DNA of 64,000 nucleotides from Notospermus geniculatus. Taxonomy: Eukaryota > Nemertea > Pilidiophora > Heteronemertea > Lineidae. The number at the start of each line of letters is the position of its first letter. Position 1 is the stretch's first letter. The notes under the pieces were generated by a model that saw only the letters and a list, made by a program, of their open reading frames with translations, was not told the origin of the DNA and ran no database searches. Positions 33,991 through 46,251 of the stretch are shown piece after piece. Location: NCBI GenBank assembly GCA_002633025.1, contig NMRB01000297.1:342997-406996 (forward strand), given 5' to 3'. The position numbers and the translations under genes are program-made.

Positions 33991-34852
33991 CCCGCCATGG
34001 CTCGTTGTGTCTAAACCATACCGGCGAGGAAATCCTTAAAGCCGCACTTGACTATTCAATTCAGAAAGCATTTTGGTTCCCGAAGCCGCCGCTAGCGCCA
34101 GAAGGCTTCGGTTCTGGCTGCCATTTTATTGCTGACGTCATTGAGTCTATTTTCCTGTATACTTATCGGCGGTACTGTAGGGGATCCAGTTTAAGGTCTA
34201 TCTATGGCGAAGAATACGTCACGCCCCGGTTGGTATTCACCCAATCAGGTAATGCGCATGTAGACCTTGTACATCCCTTACTACTTTGGCACCCTTGCCT
34301 ACACCTACAGTTCCTGACAACGTGTCTAACCACCGCGATATCCTTCCGACATGCACTCCAAGGGAAGACAACACGAGTAAATTTCCCCATTACCGGCGTG
34401 TTCTGTCAAGTAAAGTGAACAGCGGCCAATTAGCTGTTTTTCACGGATGCTTTATATGCGGCTCCAGCGAACGATCGCAGATTGAGACATTTGCGGCAAG
34501 CTCTTACAACTGATGCTTTTGTTGTTTCAGCGAGTTAACTACAAAGGACACGGTTGCTGAGAATGCAACGAAACCTCCGAAGAATCTTATTAAAGAGTTA
34601 GGAGATTTATCTCCAGTGTTGCGATTTCGATGCGAAAAACTGCCTCTGCACTGAAATGTTAAGGTAAAGAGCGTGCACTCTCAAACGACTTTGGTGTGGT
34701 GTGGAAAAATCCTAAGATGTTTGTCAACTCAAGATAAGATTATTTTCCGATCTTCAAACTGATGGGATCATGAATCAACGTTCACCTTTAAGTTTGTCAA
34801 ATCGGTTCGTCGAAGAGGTTCTATCTGACACCTCATTTCAAATATCAACGCA

Positions 34853-35425
34853 GCACACGAGGCAACTGTTCTTGCTCTTGTCAAGAAGTTACTTCGAGCT
34901 AACCTAAAGCCCGCAGCACAGAAAGGTAACTTTTGTCAAGAAGTTACTTTGAGGTAACCTAAACCCGCAGCACAAAAAGGCAACTTTACTTGCTCTTGTC
35001 AAGAAGTTACTTTGAGGTAACCTAAAGCCCGCAGCACACGAGCCAACTTTTCTTGCTCTTGTCAAGAAGTTACTTTGAGGTAACCTAAGTCCGCAGCACA
35101 CAAGGCAGCCTTTCTTGCGCTTGTCAAGAAGTTAATTTGAGGTAACCTAAAGCCCGCAGCACAGAAAGGCAACTTTTCTTGCTCTTGTCAAGAAGTTACT
35201 TTGAGGTAGGCCTAACCTAAAGCCCGCAGCACACGAGGCAACTTTTCTTGCTCTTGTCAAGAAGTTACTTTGAGGTAACAGCCTGTAGCACACAAGGCAA
35301 CCTTTCTTGCTCTTAATTCGACAAGGAGTTTCTTTGAGGTAACCTAAAGCCCGCAGCACACGAGGCAACTTTTCTTGCTCTTGTCAAGAAGTTATTTTGA
35401 AGTAACAGCCCGTAGCACACATGGT
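34853..35425. repeat. Minisatellite, about nine units of about 60 bp
   Basis: The unit contains CTTGCTCTTGTCAAGAAGTT, ACTTTGAGGTAACCTAAAG and CCCGCAGCACACGAGGCAAC. Units differ by small substitutions and short deletions. The minus strand gives open frames only because the period and base bias allow it. Confidence 0.9.
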
Positions 35426-35474
35426 ATGTTTCAAATCCTGTAGCGCCATCCGAAGAGCAACACGGTCACTTCCA

Positions 35475-35600
35475 AGGCTTCCTTTACATAGAAGTATATG
35501 GTATACGAAAACGCCGGTTTACAAAGGCTTCAAATAGATTCACGACCGTGAAGCCATTGTTAACCGGCGTTTTCATATACCGTACTTCTATGTAATCACT
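35475..35600. mobile_element. Palindromic MITE (GGTATAC family)
   Basis: AGGCTTCCTTTACATAGAAG ... GAAAACGCCGGTTTA is mirrored by TTAACCGGCGTTTTC ... CTTCTATGTAA. A sister copy is at 61758-61895 and a degraded relative at 1024-1135. Confidence 0.8.
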
Positions 35601-36249
35601 CATGGCACTGCATGAAATCGTAGCTAAATTGAGCAGATTTGAATGTCCGACGTTCACATCAAGGAAGGTCAAAGTCGCGGTTACTGTGATCATTAGAATA
35701 TCTACGTCAGTGTAGCCCCTGACAGACATACACCCTTACACTGTCAATTAGCTAAAGATGACACAAAGTAACCCTTGCCTTTCGTCAAGCGACACCGTCC
35801 CTTTATAAAGGCAGGCAACACGGATGTGTTCAGTGTTATAAAAGATAGTCTATGCATGCATCCTCATGTAACGAAGACGATACGCTAAGACATTGACAAT
35901 GGAGATTTCACTTTCATGTCGGGCGTTGTCCAAGTCATAGCCGTGTCTTTAGGCTTCGTGATAGTCTTGTGATAGTACATAAATTGAGGAAAGGGCTGGT
36001 CGGAAACCGTGTGCTTCCAAGGAAGTTGTTTAATACTACTAGGTATAGTGGTTGGCACGAGTGGGCAACTGTACCCTTTGCCAGTGAACTGGTCTGATAA
36101 GGCGACAGGGAATACGGTGAAGTCTGTAGATCACTGATAAGAGGAAATGGATCAGACGTTTGAGGTTTTGGCCTAAACTGGTGGTTATACTCTAAGCTCT
36201 TCGATATGAGACCGCCTCTGAAAATTCGAGGCAAAAATGTGGTACATAT

Positions 36250-36575
36250 GCGATTTTTCGTCAGGACCGAAGCCATAGCATTAGTGAGGTTTCGCAAATC
36301 TGACGAAACACGAAGTACGAAATACGAAATTGGACTTAATTTCCATGATGTAATGTGTTTCAGGAGATGGTTGGTACCACAAATATCGCCTGAAAATGCA
36401 AGAGCGTCTTGTAGCGTACCGTATGACGTTAGACCGATAGAGTTACGGTGTATATTAAACTTTGAATCTTTCGTTTCCACTTCGTAGATGCGAAGTGGAA
36501 ATTAAAAAATTCAAGGTACACCACAACTCTCTCGGTCTTAGATGATATGCTAAAAGAAGCACTGGCAGCAGGGAG
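36250..36575. mobile_element. SINE 3' fragment cut by hairpin MITE B (left arm plus hinge)
   Basis: TTCGTCAGGACCGAAGCC and ATAGCATTA are the tail end of the tRNA SINE. The sequence switches directly to GTGAGGTTTCGCAAATCTGA, the MITE B left arm, then the hinge near 36490. The right arm breaks off near 36575. Confidence 0.7.
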
Positions 36576-38612
36576 ATAATTGAAAAAATTATTTGAAAAT
36601 AAAAAAAATCGCATACTTGCATCAATTTCCGATGAGTTGCTGGACAAGAAACAGATAATATTTTTTGGCCTAAGAGAGAACTGGAAAGTTGAGGTGTATG
36701 TGTGAACAGTTCTTCGCAATTGATTTTCGATTTTTCTAATATTCTAATTTTTCTAATATTCATAAAACTCCAATCCATTACATTACATGATTAAATTGAT
36801 TTTCGCACAAGTTCAAGTAAAATGTATCCTATGATTTCTATCGGGGACTTCATGGTCGAAAACACATTCAAAGATTCCTTCAAACAAAGTGCACCATGAA
36901 ACTGAAAGCATTGGACGTTAAAAGCCAATTTTAATTTAGAAAATAAACAGCCCTTTGACCACAGCGAAGAGCCTTAAACTCGGGCAAAAGACGTTGATAA
37001 ATTCATTCTTCGATTAGAAATATAAAAGGCAACCAGAAAACCACTAGAAATATACGAGTTTGATCAATGTTTGATTTAATTATCACATCAGTGTTCATTT
37101 CAATCATGTTGATTGATCTGAAGCAGTGTTAGTACGGCTCTTAGCCGCGTGGTGTCGCGGAAACGGAAGTTATTGACAAACATCCTAGACTGAGGTACTC
37201 AGTCTCTGTCTACATTATGCGCGAACTGCGCAGCATTACAGAGACCGAGGCAAACGTTGCCAATTTTTGTTACGAGAATACCGACCCAACTGATATCAAC
37301 GCTGGTTGGTCGATTCTGAATTCAGATGTTACAACCATGCAGATTGGTCATCTTGGACGGTTGTGTCACATGATTGCAAACTGGCGGCGCTCTCTTGCAA
37401 GATCACGTGACTGACGGCAGCCGTGCGCAAAGCAGCGTCACACAAGTTTTAGACGTTGCAGCCAGACCCTCGGTGGGGAGACCTCGTTTCCAGTATGGTA
37501 TCACTGGGTGCGTAAAATACTTTCAAGAGGCAGTGTATGTGACCATTTGTGGAATTTCCTACTTTCACATCCTGCTGCTGTGGGGCAGTCGACTGTTGAC
37601 CATCTGACCCCTGGCATGCTGCCGTTAGTGGTGGTAAACACATCTAACCTGCGCCATCAACTCCCCCAAACAGCAGATGGCGTAAACCCATTTGGCTGCC
37701 AAACCTACCATTAAAGGTCAGGATGATTACTAAGATTACAGGGTTGTAGAATCACTATAGACATTACCATCAACTGCGTCAATCAAACCTGTCGTCTACC
37801 TTCTCGGCTTCCGTAGATCGCTGGCCAATTGCCGGCCGACGAAATCTCGGTGTCTCCTGAGAATAGAGAAAATGGTATTTTCTCCGCATTGTTATCAACT
37901 TTACAGAGGTCTATAATTTCCTGAGCTGTGATTATGGCAGGAACCTTTTATGGTAATGCGATTTGATCATTGGCGGACAGAACGAAAAAATTTGGAGATG
38001 ATCCAGTCATTCGTTCAGCAGTTCTTGCACTTTTTGTATTTTCGGTTTTGGCCACCTGGTGGCCAAGCCAGGAATCAGATTGGACCGAAACAAGGTGCCT
38101 GAGGTCATTTGAGCTAGGGGTACTTGTGTATCAAGTTTTGTGTCAATAGCACTAGCAGTTACAAAACAGGCCCTGCAAGCTAACAGAGACGACGGGCACT
38201 GCGTCACAGTATGAGCTCACCAGGTGAGGTAACCAATTCCATCCAAGTGCCTCTGTCAGATTAGGCCCTGAGATGGTATTGAACTTTTGGAACCTCCTGT
38301 CAACTGTCTGTCAGATAGATTCATGCATGATTGATCGATTCGGGTAACTACGAAGTGTCGTTGCTTTTCACCGCAAATGGAGCAATGATTCTTGCTTGTT
38401 GTCTCAATGAGCTTCTAGTAGGGAGGTTAAGCGGACCCATCGTTTTGAAATCCAAGATGGCGACCACTAGGGGGCGACTTCGTTGGGGCTCCCGTCCTGA
38501 AATTAAAGGTTTTGACCCGGTCTACGACGGTGCCAAATTTGGTGCTTTTATCAACAAGTGAACGATTCGGCCAATTTTTGGAGCTCAGTCTTCTCACTAT
38601 TCGTCTGCTCGG
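36576..38612. other. Intergenic, no gene seen
   Basis: I can support no exon-like frame, SINE or bounded inverted repeat in this stretch. Confidence 0.4.
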
Positions 38613-38838
38613 GCTTAAAGGAGCACGGCATTGCCACATTTTCTCGACAGCCGGCGCCACCATCGCCGTGCGCGCCACACTCTCAGGGACTAACAACGTT
38701 GTCGGCGAATGGGCCCAATGCACTACGAACATTTTGTAATGTATTTTTTGTAGTTCGTGTTTCTGCCGCTAGGTGGCTCCCTCTACGTCGCCAGTCAAAA
38801 TACCGATAAGAGATGGCATGCCGTGTTCCTTTATGGGT
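38613..38838. mobile_element. TIR element, sister of 21525-21852
   Basis: TTAAAGGAGCACGGCATTGC at the left and GGCATGCCGTGTTCCTTTA at the right. It shares the internal words ACAGCCGGCGCC and GCCGCTAGGTGGCTCCCTCT with its sister. Confidence 0.7.
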
Positions 38839-40087
38839 GGCGTCCACTTGAGCGCCGACAACATTAGGAAGGGTTCCGGAAGCAAATGTGTTATTTCGGC
38901 ATTGCTTCCGCGTCAAGTCCTAATGGTCATTTTACCCTTTCCCGAACGTGCAGAAATGCCGCGAACTGTTCAGGAATGATAAAGACAGTAAACGGAACCT
39001 TTCAAGAATATGCGGAGAGGTTGCCGAATGAATGCGGATTCACTGAATTCGCATTCCGCGTCTTGTCCGCGCCCTAGTGGACGCTAGGTTTTAAGGCAGT
39101 TTCAAGCCGACCCTTCGAGGGGTTAATTCAGACGTCAATACGACCACGTCACTGAAACCGCGAAACCGCTTTAATGATATGCATTGTCACGAATCTCACT
39201 TTACGCCGCGAGTCGTTCATACAATTAACGCAACCGTAAAATATCCCTAACAACCGTCATTTGACAAAATACTTCCAGTAAATTACTTACGAAACATCGC
39301 AAGGTGTTAGACACCATTTACGTTCGCCATAATTACAGTTGATCAGGTACTAGTAGGAAATTATTTAGAGCATCACTGAATGAATAATGCGACGGTTTGA
39401 TTCTTGAAGACACTCGCTTCACGATGATAGGGAACTAGACCTAACGAACTGTTCAAACTATCAATAACACCGCGGGGTTCATGTACCACCCGGCGGACAT
39501 TTAACAGATTTCATGGAACCTTACGCAGGAACAGATACTCGTGGTATTTAGCATTTTAATGTGTTTTCTCAACCTTGGGGGCGACAACATGGTCAAGGTG
39601 ATAGTGACCTTTTAATACTTCGTAGTTTTAGCGGTGGCTTTGCCTTGAACCCTTCTATCCTGCGACGTCGGAAACGCCTCGCAAAAGACCTCAAGTACAT
39701 GTACATATGGGCGGTTGAATCAGCAATAAAATAGTTACCCCAAAGACATTGTTATACATGTAGTCATGATATCTCTAGTCGAAGGCCGACTGTAGTGAGT
39801 CGTCGCTAAGTGGCGCTGCAATCGGAAAGATGATCTGCAGTCGCAACATGTCACAACTTACAGACTACAGACTTAAAATCATACTTACAGACTACAGATT
39901 CAATTACGAATTACGAATTATTACTCTTTAAAACTTTACAGTTATAAGAGAAATAAAACAGGATCATGGTGGTTGCCAAGAGGAGCTTTAAGCAAACATT
40001 TTCATAGTACAAATTCTGACATACGGTGCAGTTTTGTTTTAATTAGATTTGACATTTACAATATTACCAAAGTGAAACCATAGCCCA

Positions 40088-40275
40088 CTGCAGCGCCACC
40101 CGACGTCTTTGCCAGCTACGACTCGAGGTCATCATTATGACTGCAGCGCCATCCAACGTCTTTCTCAGCTACGACTCGAGATCATCCCGACGACTGCAGC
40201 GCCACCAAACGTATTCATCATTGTGACGACTGCAGCGCCGCCCAACGTCTTTCTCAGCTACGACAAGAGGTCTAC
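40088..40275. repeat. Inverted-orientation array of the 50-bp unit
   Basis: Four units of ACTGCAGCGCCNCCCAACGT and CTTTCTCAGCTACGACTCGA. It is the reverse complement of the array at 25505-25825, 14 kb away. Confidence 0.8.
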
Positions 40276-41195
40276 GTTGGTCTGTCCTTAGGCATTACCA
40301 TTTAGTTGTTCGATCTCTCATCTACTTCTACCCAATAGCGTTGCACCATCTCCCACGCATATTAATGAGAGGGCATTGGCCTGCATTTTAAAAGTCGGTA
40401 TCACACAGACGTAGATACGGTATATATTTCCTGATTTATCTTCCTTAGCCAAGTGTACTTAGTTTGTAAAGAAGTCTGTACATTTTAGAAAAAAATGGGT
40501 TACATATGACAGAAGAGTTGCGATACGGGGATGGTGGCTCTAAAAAAGAAAGTGAAAATTGAACCCCCTGTTTTTAACTGAGTACACTACAGAGAAAAAG
40601 TCATAAAAAGGCGAGATGTAAAACCAGTACTGTATCCCACAAGTCGTTTTTCAAAATAAAAACCCTGAACAAAGTGACGCCGGAAACCCTCTCTTTCTAA
40701 TTAAGTCACCATCAAATGGATAAAACCTCACCAAGGGGGTAAATCTATCCTTCTGTCTCGAATCTGACGAGGATATCATCTCCTGGTTGCATTTAAACCG
40801 CACTTGGATTTAATTTCATTTCGCGGCTTTTAGATGTGGCAGCGGAGGACCTCGGGCGTCGCGTGAAAATGATGCTCGGCTGTTTCCGGTAGGAAGTAGT
40901 CGCTGCCTGATCATTGGCAGAAGTCGGAAGTTATTGGCGTGATGATTGCCAGATACGGTTTCACTTAAAATTAAACCCGAACGAAACGTGCTCCGAATTG
41001 CATCTTCGGTTCGTGTCAATACAGCGAACGCGTTTCCTCGTATCAAAGGATTTTTGGTTTTCTGTAAATCCTGATGCGCTGCTCAGCTAGTTTTCGCGGA
41101 AATAAGTAGCTCCCGATGGTGTGACGGCAGCAAGCGAGGCGAAGTTTGAACGCATAAAGTACAATACGCCCCCGAAACCATCCCCAGCCAAAAGG

Positions 41196-41243
41196 NNNNN
41201 NNNNNNNNNNNNNNNNNNNNNNNNNNNNNNNNNNNNNNNNNNN
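41196..41243. other. Assembly gap (48 N)
   Basis: The run of N lies in non-coding sequence. Confidence 0.95.
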
Positions 41244-41331
41244 AGCCGGCGGGTGTAAAACGTCGAAAACGGTAAGTTTAAGTGATTATATCTTAAGCAA
41301 ACTCCTCGCAGAGTGGCGGGGGCTTTTAGAA

Positions 41332-41380
41332 AACGTTTTGGAATATTATCCCTGTTACAGGGATAATATTCCAAAAAGTT
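41332..41380. repeat. Near-perfect 20-bp hairpin
   Basis: TTTTGGAATATTATCCCTG / CAGGGATAATATTCCAAAA with a 3-nt TTA loop. No transposon context is recognised. Confidence 0.8.
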
Positions 41381-41756
41381 TTGAGCGATGAAACTTCTAT
41401 GATACATTTTCGAACATTTCCGCAAAATATCATAATGATTAAAAGAAAGTAGGCCTATAAAAACAGGGGGAGATTGAGCCGTGTTCTGACACTGGTTTTT
41501 TATAGCGAGATGAGTGGGCAAAAAGTATTATTCCGCTGATATCGTGTTGAACCGACGAAAGTGATTCTTTAATCGTAACAAGGAAAGCGGAAAGGCCATC
41601 GTGCGACGAAAGAACAAGTGTGAACGCTATATCCCGCGATAACTTAAAATAAAAAGTTTCCAATCTCAACGGTAAGAATAGATTCTAAGATGGGTAGCGC
41701 CTGTTGCCCACAATCGCGTGATCGTCCGTAAAGCACGACAAAAGACGCTTTGATTG

Positions 41757-41984
41757 GTACAGTAGTCCGTATCTACGAAGTGGAAACGAAAGATAAATTT
41801 CAGAGTTTAATATACACCGGCCGGAACTCTATCGGTCTAACGTCATACGCTAAAAGACGCTCTTGCAGCAGGCGATTTTTGTGGTACCAACCATCTCCTG
41901 AAATACATTACGTCATGGAAATGAAGTCCAATTTCGTATTTCCTGCCTCTTTTTTCGTCAGATTTGCGAAACCTCGCTACTCTT
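41757..41984. mobile_element. Right arm of hairpin MITE family B
   Basis: GAAGTGGAAACGAAAGAT ... TTTGTGGTACCAACCATCTC ... GATTTGCGAAACCTCGCTA matches the right arm of 9490-9672. Confidence 0.75.
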
Positions 41985-41992
41985 TGATATTG

Positions 41993-42240
41993 GGCGATCA
42001 CCGCTGGCGAGAAGATTCCACGCATCGCTATCCAGCTCACACCTGGCGTCAGCCAGTTTTGGTCGGTGGCGATCAGGGCCGACCGCATAGAAACTCCGCT
42101 AGTGCTTCGACAGCCTATCGGTGTTAAAATGCATGGAAAAATGTACAGCGCTATCGGCAGAAGGGCTCCGCTAGCGCTAGCGGAGTTTCTATGCGGCCAC
42201 CTCAAATCGCTTGCGATATCGCCTGGTGTACGGCTGGCTA
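41993..42240. mobile_element. Complex palindromic element (GGGCGATCACCGCTGGCGA)
   Basis: GCATAGAAACTCCGCTAG and CTAGCGGAGTTTCTATGCGG face each other around CTATCGG words. A relative at 45400-45590 uses AGAGAAAGTCCGATAGTGCT and AGCACTATCGGACTTTCTGT in the same positions, so only the outer parts are shared. Confidence 0.6.
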
Positions 42241-42264
42241 TGTTATGACGCTCTTGTCAAGATA

Positions 42265-42490
42265 TACTCTAGATTCGTTCTTCTAAGGTCACTTCAGATA
42301 TTCATGCTGTAGCTTGCCTAGCCCACAATATAGTCTATAGAAAGGATTTATTAATTCTATTCAACATAACTGACCAGTGAGTGAGTCTTGCGTTATAGCT
42401 CTTTATTTTGCCATGCATATTTAATAGGGTAGGCGGTCATATGGGTGTTCAGTAAAGTACATGTAACCTTAGAAGAACGAATCTAGAGTA
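42265..42490. mobile_element. 226-bp MITE with TACTCTAGATTCG ends, copy 1
   Basis: TACTCTAGATTCGTTCTTCT and AGAAGAACGAATCTAGAGTA are exact inverted ends, and the arms run on through AAGGT(C/T)ACTT. Copy 2 is at 50789-51010. Confidence 0.85.
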
Positions 42491-43009
42491 ATACCTTGTC
42501 ACTTTTTTTTGTGCAGGTGATAATGTGCTATAGTGTGTTCACAATCATACTTATTAAGTCGGTAGAACGTTTTTAAGCTGTCTTTTTCGTAAAAATACGG
42601 CACGGTATAGCGATCGAGGAATGCTTATCACCGTCGCGGCGTCACACCCATTAACTACAAATAATCAGGGAAAACATAACAAAATCCATAACCTAGACGG
42701 CCTGGCTTTTAAAAACCCATCGCGTTCTCGGGGAACGAAACCATTGTAATATCAATCTTAAATAAAAATCAATTTGAAATGCCCTGCGGTGAAAACTATT
42801 ATCTGAGATGATTTTTATAGCCCTGGTATACTTTTCGAAATATCCTGATTATTTTCTAACTAAGCTGTCACACTGTTCATTTGTTTTGTCACGTGGTTTT
42901 GACATTTGCCAGGTGTTGCCGCGTCGGAGGGGCCACCTCAAGATAGGAGAGTATATTTTCCTCTTTATCGAAATGCGTTGTTGTTAAGATACCTATTTTA
43001 AATGACTAT

Positions 43010-43610
43010 ATGAAAATAAGGGGATTTATTCCCGATATAACATAATTTGGATATCATTCGCCTTCGGTGAAATTATCAGAATTTATGGAAAAAATTGAGC
43101 GATTGCAAACTCAAGGTTAATCCTTCATTGCCAAAGCCAGTTTTGTCGGAGAAGAAAATATGGAAAAAAAGCTTTAGAGGCACCTGCAACCCCATCACAA
43201 AGGTATTCATTGGAAAGCTCTCAGTGAGCACTTTCCGATGAATACCTATGTGACAGGGTTTCCGTAGAGTTCACGAGTTGTTTCAGTAAACCAATGAAGA
43301 CCGCCCGCCGACTGTGAGGTGGGGCGGTCTTACAACAGGTATGATGTCGTTGTATGTAACACCTCCCAGTTCTACATGCACATGTACATGTATATGAAAA
43401 TAAGGGGATTTATTCCCGATATAACATAATTTGGATATCATTCGCCTTCGGTGAAATTGTCATAATTTATTGAAAAAAATTGAGCGATTGCAAACTCAAG
43501 GTTAATCCGACAGGGTTTCTGTAGAGTTCACGAGTTAGTTCAACGAAGACCGCCCACCGACTGTGAGATGGGCGGTCTTACAACAGGTATCATGTCGTTG
43601 AAAATAAGAC
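43010..43610. repeat. Tandem duplication of about 380 bp with an internal deletion
   Basis: ATATGAAAATAAGGGGATTT ... CAAACTCAAGGTTAATCC occurs at 43010-43125 and 43391-43507. ACCGCCC(G/A)CCGACTGTGAG ... GGCGGTCTTACAACAGGTAT occurs at 43300-43342 and 43549-43590. The first copy also holds a hairpin (43200-43247) absent from the second. Confidence 0.8.
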
Positions 43611-44048
43611 TTGCCAGTTTTTGATTTGCGTTGTTAGACGCTGCAAGAAAAACGCGTTTGGGGAAAAACGCTTTACGTGTCCAATCTCACGACCACATCC
43701 GAGCACAACTTACGGAGGACGGCAGAAAAACAACGTTCAGTAAATAAGAGGCCATTAGTTTGGTGAAGTGTACGTGTAACGCATGCGATCTGGAAGTACA
43801 CCAAAATCGCATTTGTAAGGTCACAGTGATCTGGCATTGCCGGTCCAGCTTCTCCTGTTGGTGATGGTCGGCATTGCTGACCACACGGCAGGCTGTTGAT
43901 ATCTTCGAATCGAAGTCCTGACACTGACGCTTTTGATATGTTAATGTCGGAGGAGCTAGTTCCCCAGGCCCGTTAAGGACAGGGGCAAATCCCCCTCCCC
44001 AGGCAAATTGCGCAAAAAATTATTTTTCAGCAAAATCAAATGGGGTAA

Positions 44049-44049
44049 N
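44049..44049. other. Single ambiguous base
   Basis: One N in otherwise continuous non-coding sequence. Confidence 0.9.
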
Positions 44050-45399
44050 TCGAGATCACACCACAACGACTCGAGATCAAAATTGTCAGTGTTCTGTATT
44101 TTGTAACCGTCTTTTTTGCGGATAGAGCCGCCCATAAAAAAGATACGACATGAATACTGCAACGATACGTTGAATCGCGTTACTTTTGAAATAACGCTAT
44201 TGCATTCTCCAACAGCAGGGGTTTTTACGTCGCTCCACTCATTCCACCATATGAAAAGGAGCGAGAGCAAAGCCTTGCTATGGGAGGATGCGCGATTGAG
44301 CCATCTCAGTCATGGAGAGCGATGGTTAAGCCGACTCCGCCACGGAGAATTCTTCCGGCAGTCGGCTCTTCCTCTCTGACTGACGAACGATCGTTCTGAT
44401 TTCCGCGTTTGGGGGAATGTGAGACCCCAGGAAGAAAAAATTGACGTTTTTCTCACCGCGGAAATGTGGTCAACTGCCTCCGGTTAGGCTCTTCTACTCT
44501 GACGAAGGTGTCACCGCGGACAGGGCGTGACTCATTCACTACTGCTTGGGCGGTGTCTGTTTACACGACTAGTATGACACGGAGGTCACAAAAAAGTTTG
44601 TCACGGGGAAGGATGACATCCCAGCAACTCTTAAAGTTCTAGTACCGCCTAAGTCCTTTTTGCGACTTTCGAAAAGTAGGGGACATAATGCTGATCAAGA
44701 TGCTTTTTGTCCCATTGAAAAATTCCAACTGGTTAAAAAGTTATAACATATTTCATGGATTTGTCAGAGGAGGATGGGCGGCCTAATTTGATGACGTCAT
44801 TGCAGAAATTTGCATTATGAGCATGCACTTTAGTGCTATAATGGACTGATGTAAATATTCATGTGAAAGAATGAGGCCAGAAATTTGTCTTTTAGTAAAT
44901 ATGTTAATGAAAATTAACTTTACCTCCACATTGGATGGCTCATATTTGTTTTCATTTATCCCTGCAATGACATCATGCATAAATTAGCATTTTCGACCCA
45001 TACTGTACGGAAAATAACACTGGCATTTTCACACACATATTCCTCGATATCTCCCAAACTACTCATCCGAATTTGATAAAACAAAAAGCAATGTGAGGTT
45101 ATATTCGAATGGTGGTCTCCATAGCCATTCTGATCCCTCGCTGAACAATAAAACCGGACACACAGGGGGACTTTGAATTGATTCCTGGCACACCTGTCGG
45201 AAATGCTCAGATTGTAGCGCTGAATGAGCAGCTCGTCTGTGTTCTACTGAAAGGTTTCAGGATAGACTGGGGTTAAAGTGTAAAGTCGGATGACACCTCT
45301 GCCGTTGTTGCTATCAGACTATATAAACCCCAACTTTAAACTGTGACTTTAAACTTTTACCGCAGACTTGGCGACATCATGTTTTTGTATTCGGTGGTT

Positions 45400-45590
45400 G
45401 CGATCTGAGTCGACTGCAGAGAAAGTCCGATAGTGCTACCGGTGCCTATCGGCAGTTAGTTTCCCATAACTAAACCGCCGATAGGCACCGAAAGCACTAT
45501 CGGACTTTCTGTGCGGTCGGCCCTGCTCGACGACAAGCGATTCTTCTCCCCATATTGGGCGACCATCTCTGGCGAGAAATTCCCTGTTTT
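45400..45590. mobile_element. Relative of the 41993 palindromic element
   Basis: It shares GCGGTCGGCCCTG and ATTGGGCGACCATCTCTGGC with 41993-42240 but has different palindrome arms (TCCGATAGTGCT / AGCACTATCGGA). Confidence 0.55.
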
Positions 45591-46251
45591 CACATCGGAA
45601 ACATGGTCAACCACCACCCCACCAACTGAAAACTATCCCTCAGCCGGAGGCCGTGGCGCTTTCTCTTTAGCTTCTCCCGTCACTGGTGTTTAATCGTTCA
45701 ACGATTGTAAGATCTTATTTACCGGCTCTGGTGTCTTCCCGGAGTTACTAAAACCCCCCGTGGGGCGCCATGTCTTAGCAGGACCATTACTTGTTAACAG
45801 TAATGACTGGACGTGTTCGTGCATTGCTTATACCGCTTGTTAAAACAGCGCCCGTTTAACAATGTCTGGTTCGCACCCGGTTGATCAATTAACGGTAGTC
45901 AGTACGTGGCTAATGTTGCTGTTACAGTACGTCTGGCTTTAACGCCTAAAAGTCTGCGTACACTGACATTTTACTGGCGAAATGGGCGTTATGGACTTGA
46001 CCTCAGAGAATGGCATGACGTCATCACCTTGAATGATCTGATACTCGGGGGTCAATCTTCCGATCTTTCAACAAAATCAGGGACCCTTTTCACCCCTCAA
46101 CCAACCCAACTTTTACATTTATCACCATTTTTACTCGGATATCCAACATGGCCGCCACAGCCGCCATCTTTGATTTGCATTTGCCCATTGACGCAACAAC
46201 GCCACGGCCAATGATCAGCAGTTTTGGTGCGGATGTTGGGGTTGGGGTTGA

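Noticed and set aside
33906-34418. 170-codon plus-strand frame
   Set aside because: It starts in a GAGCGC tandem repeat and includes a MITE arm related to 630-1013. No domain seen.
34853-35425. CRISPR-like repeat array
   Set aside because: Eukaryotic context; the whole 60-bp unit repeats, with no unique spacers.
35935-36480. 181-codon minus-strand frame
   Set aside because: A large part is antisense to the SINE fragment and MITE B arm at 36250-36575.
41332-41380. Homing-endonuclease-like target (TAGGGATAA-type)
   Set aside because: The CAGGGATAAT string is only partly alike; the site is a simple palindrome.
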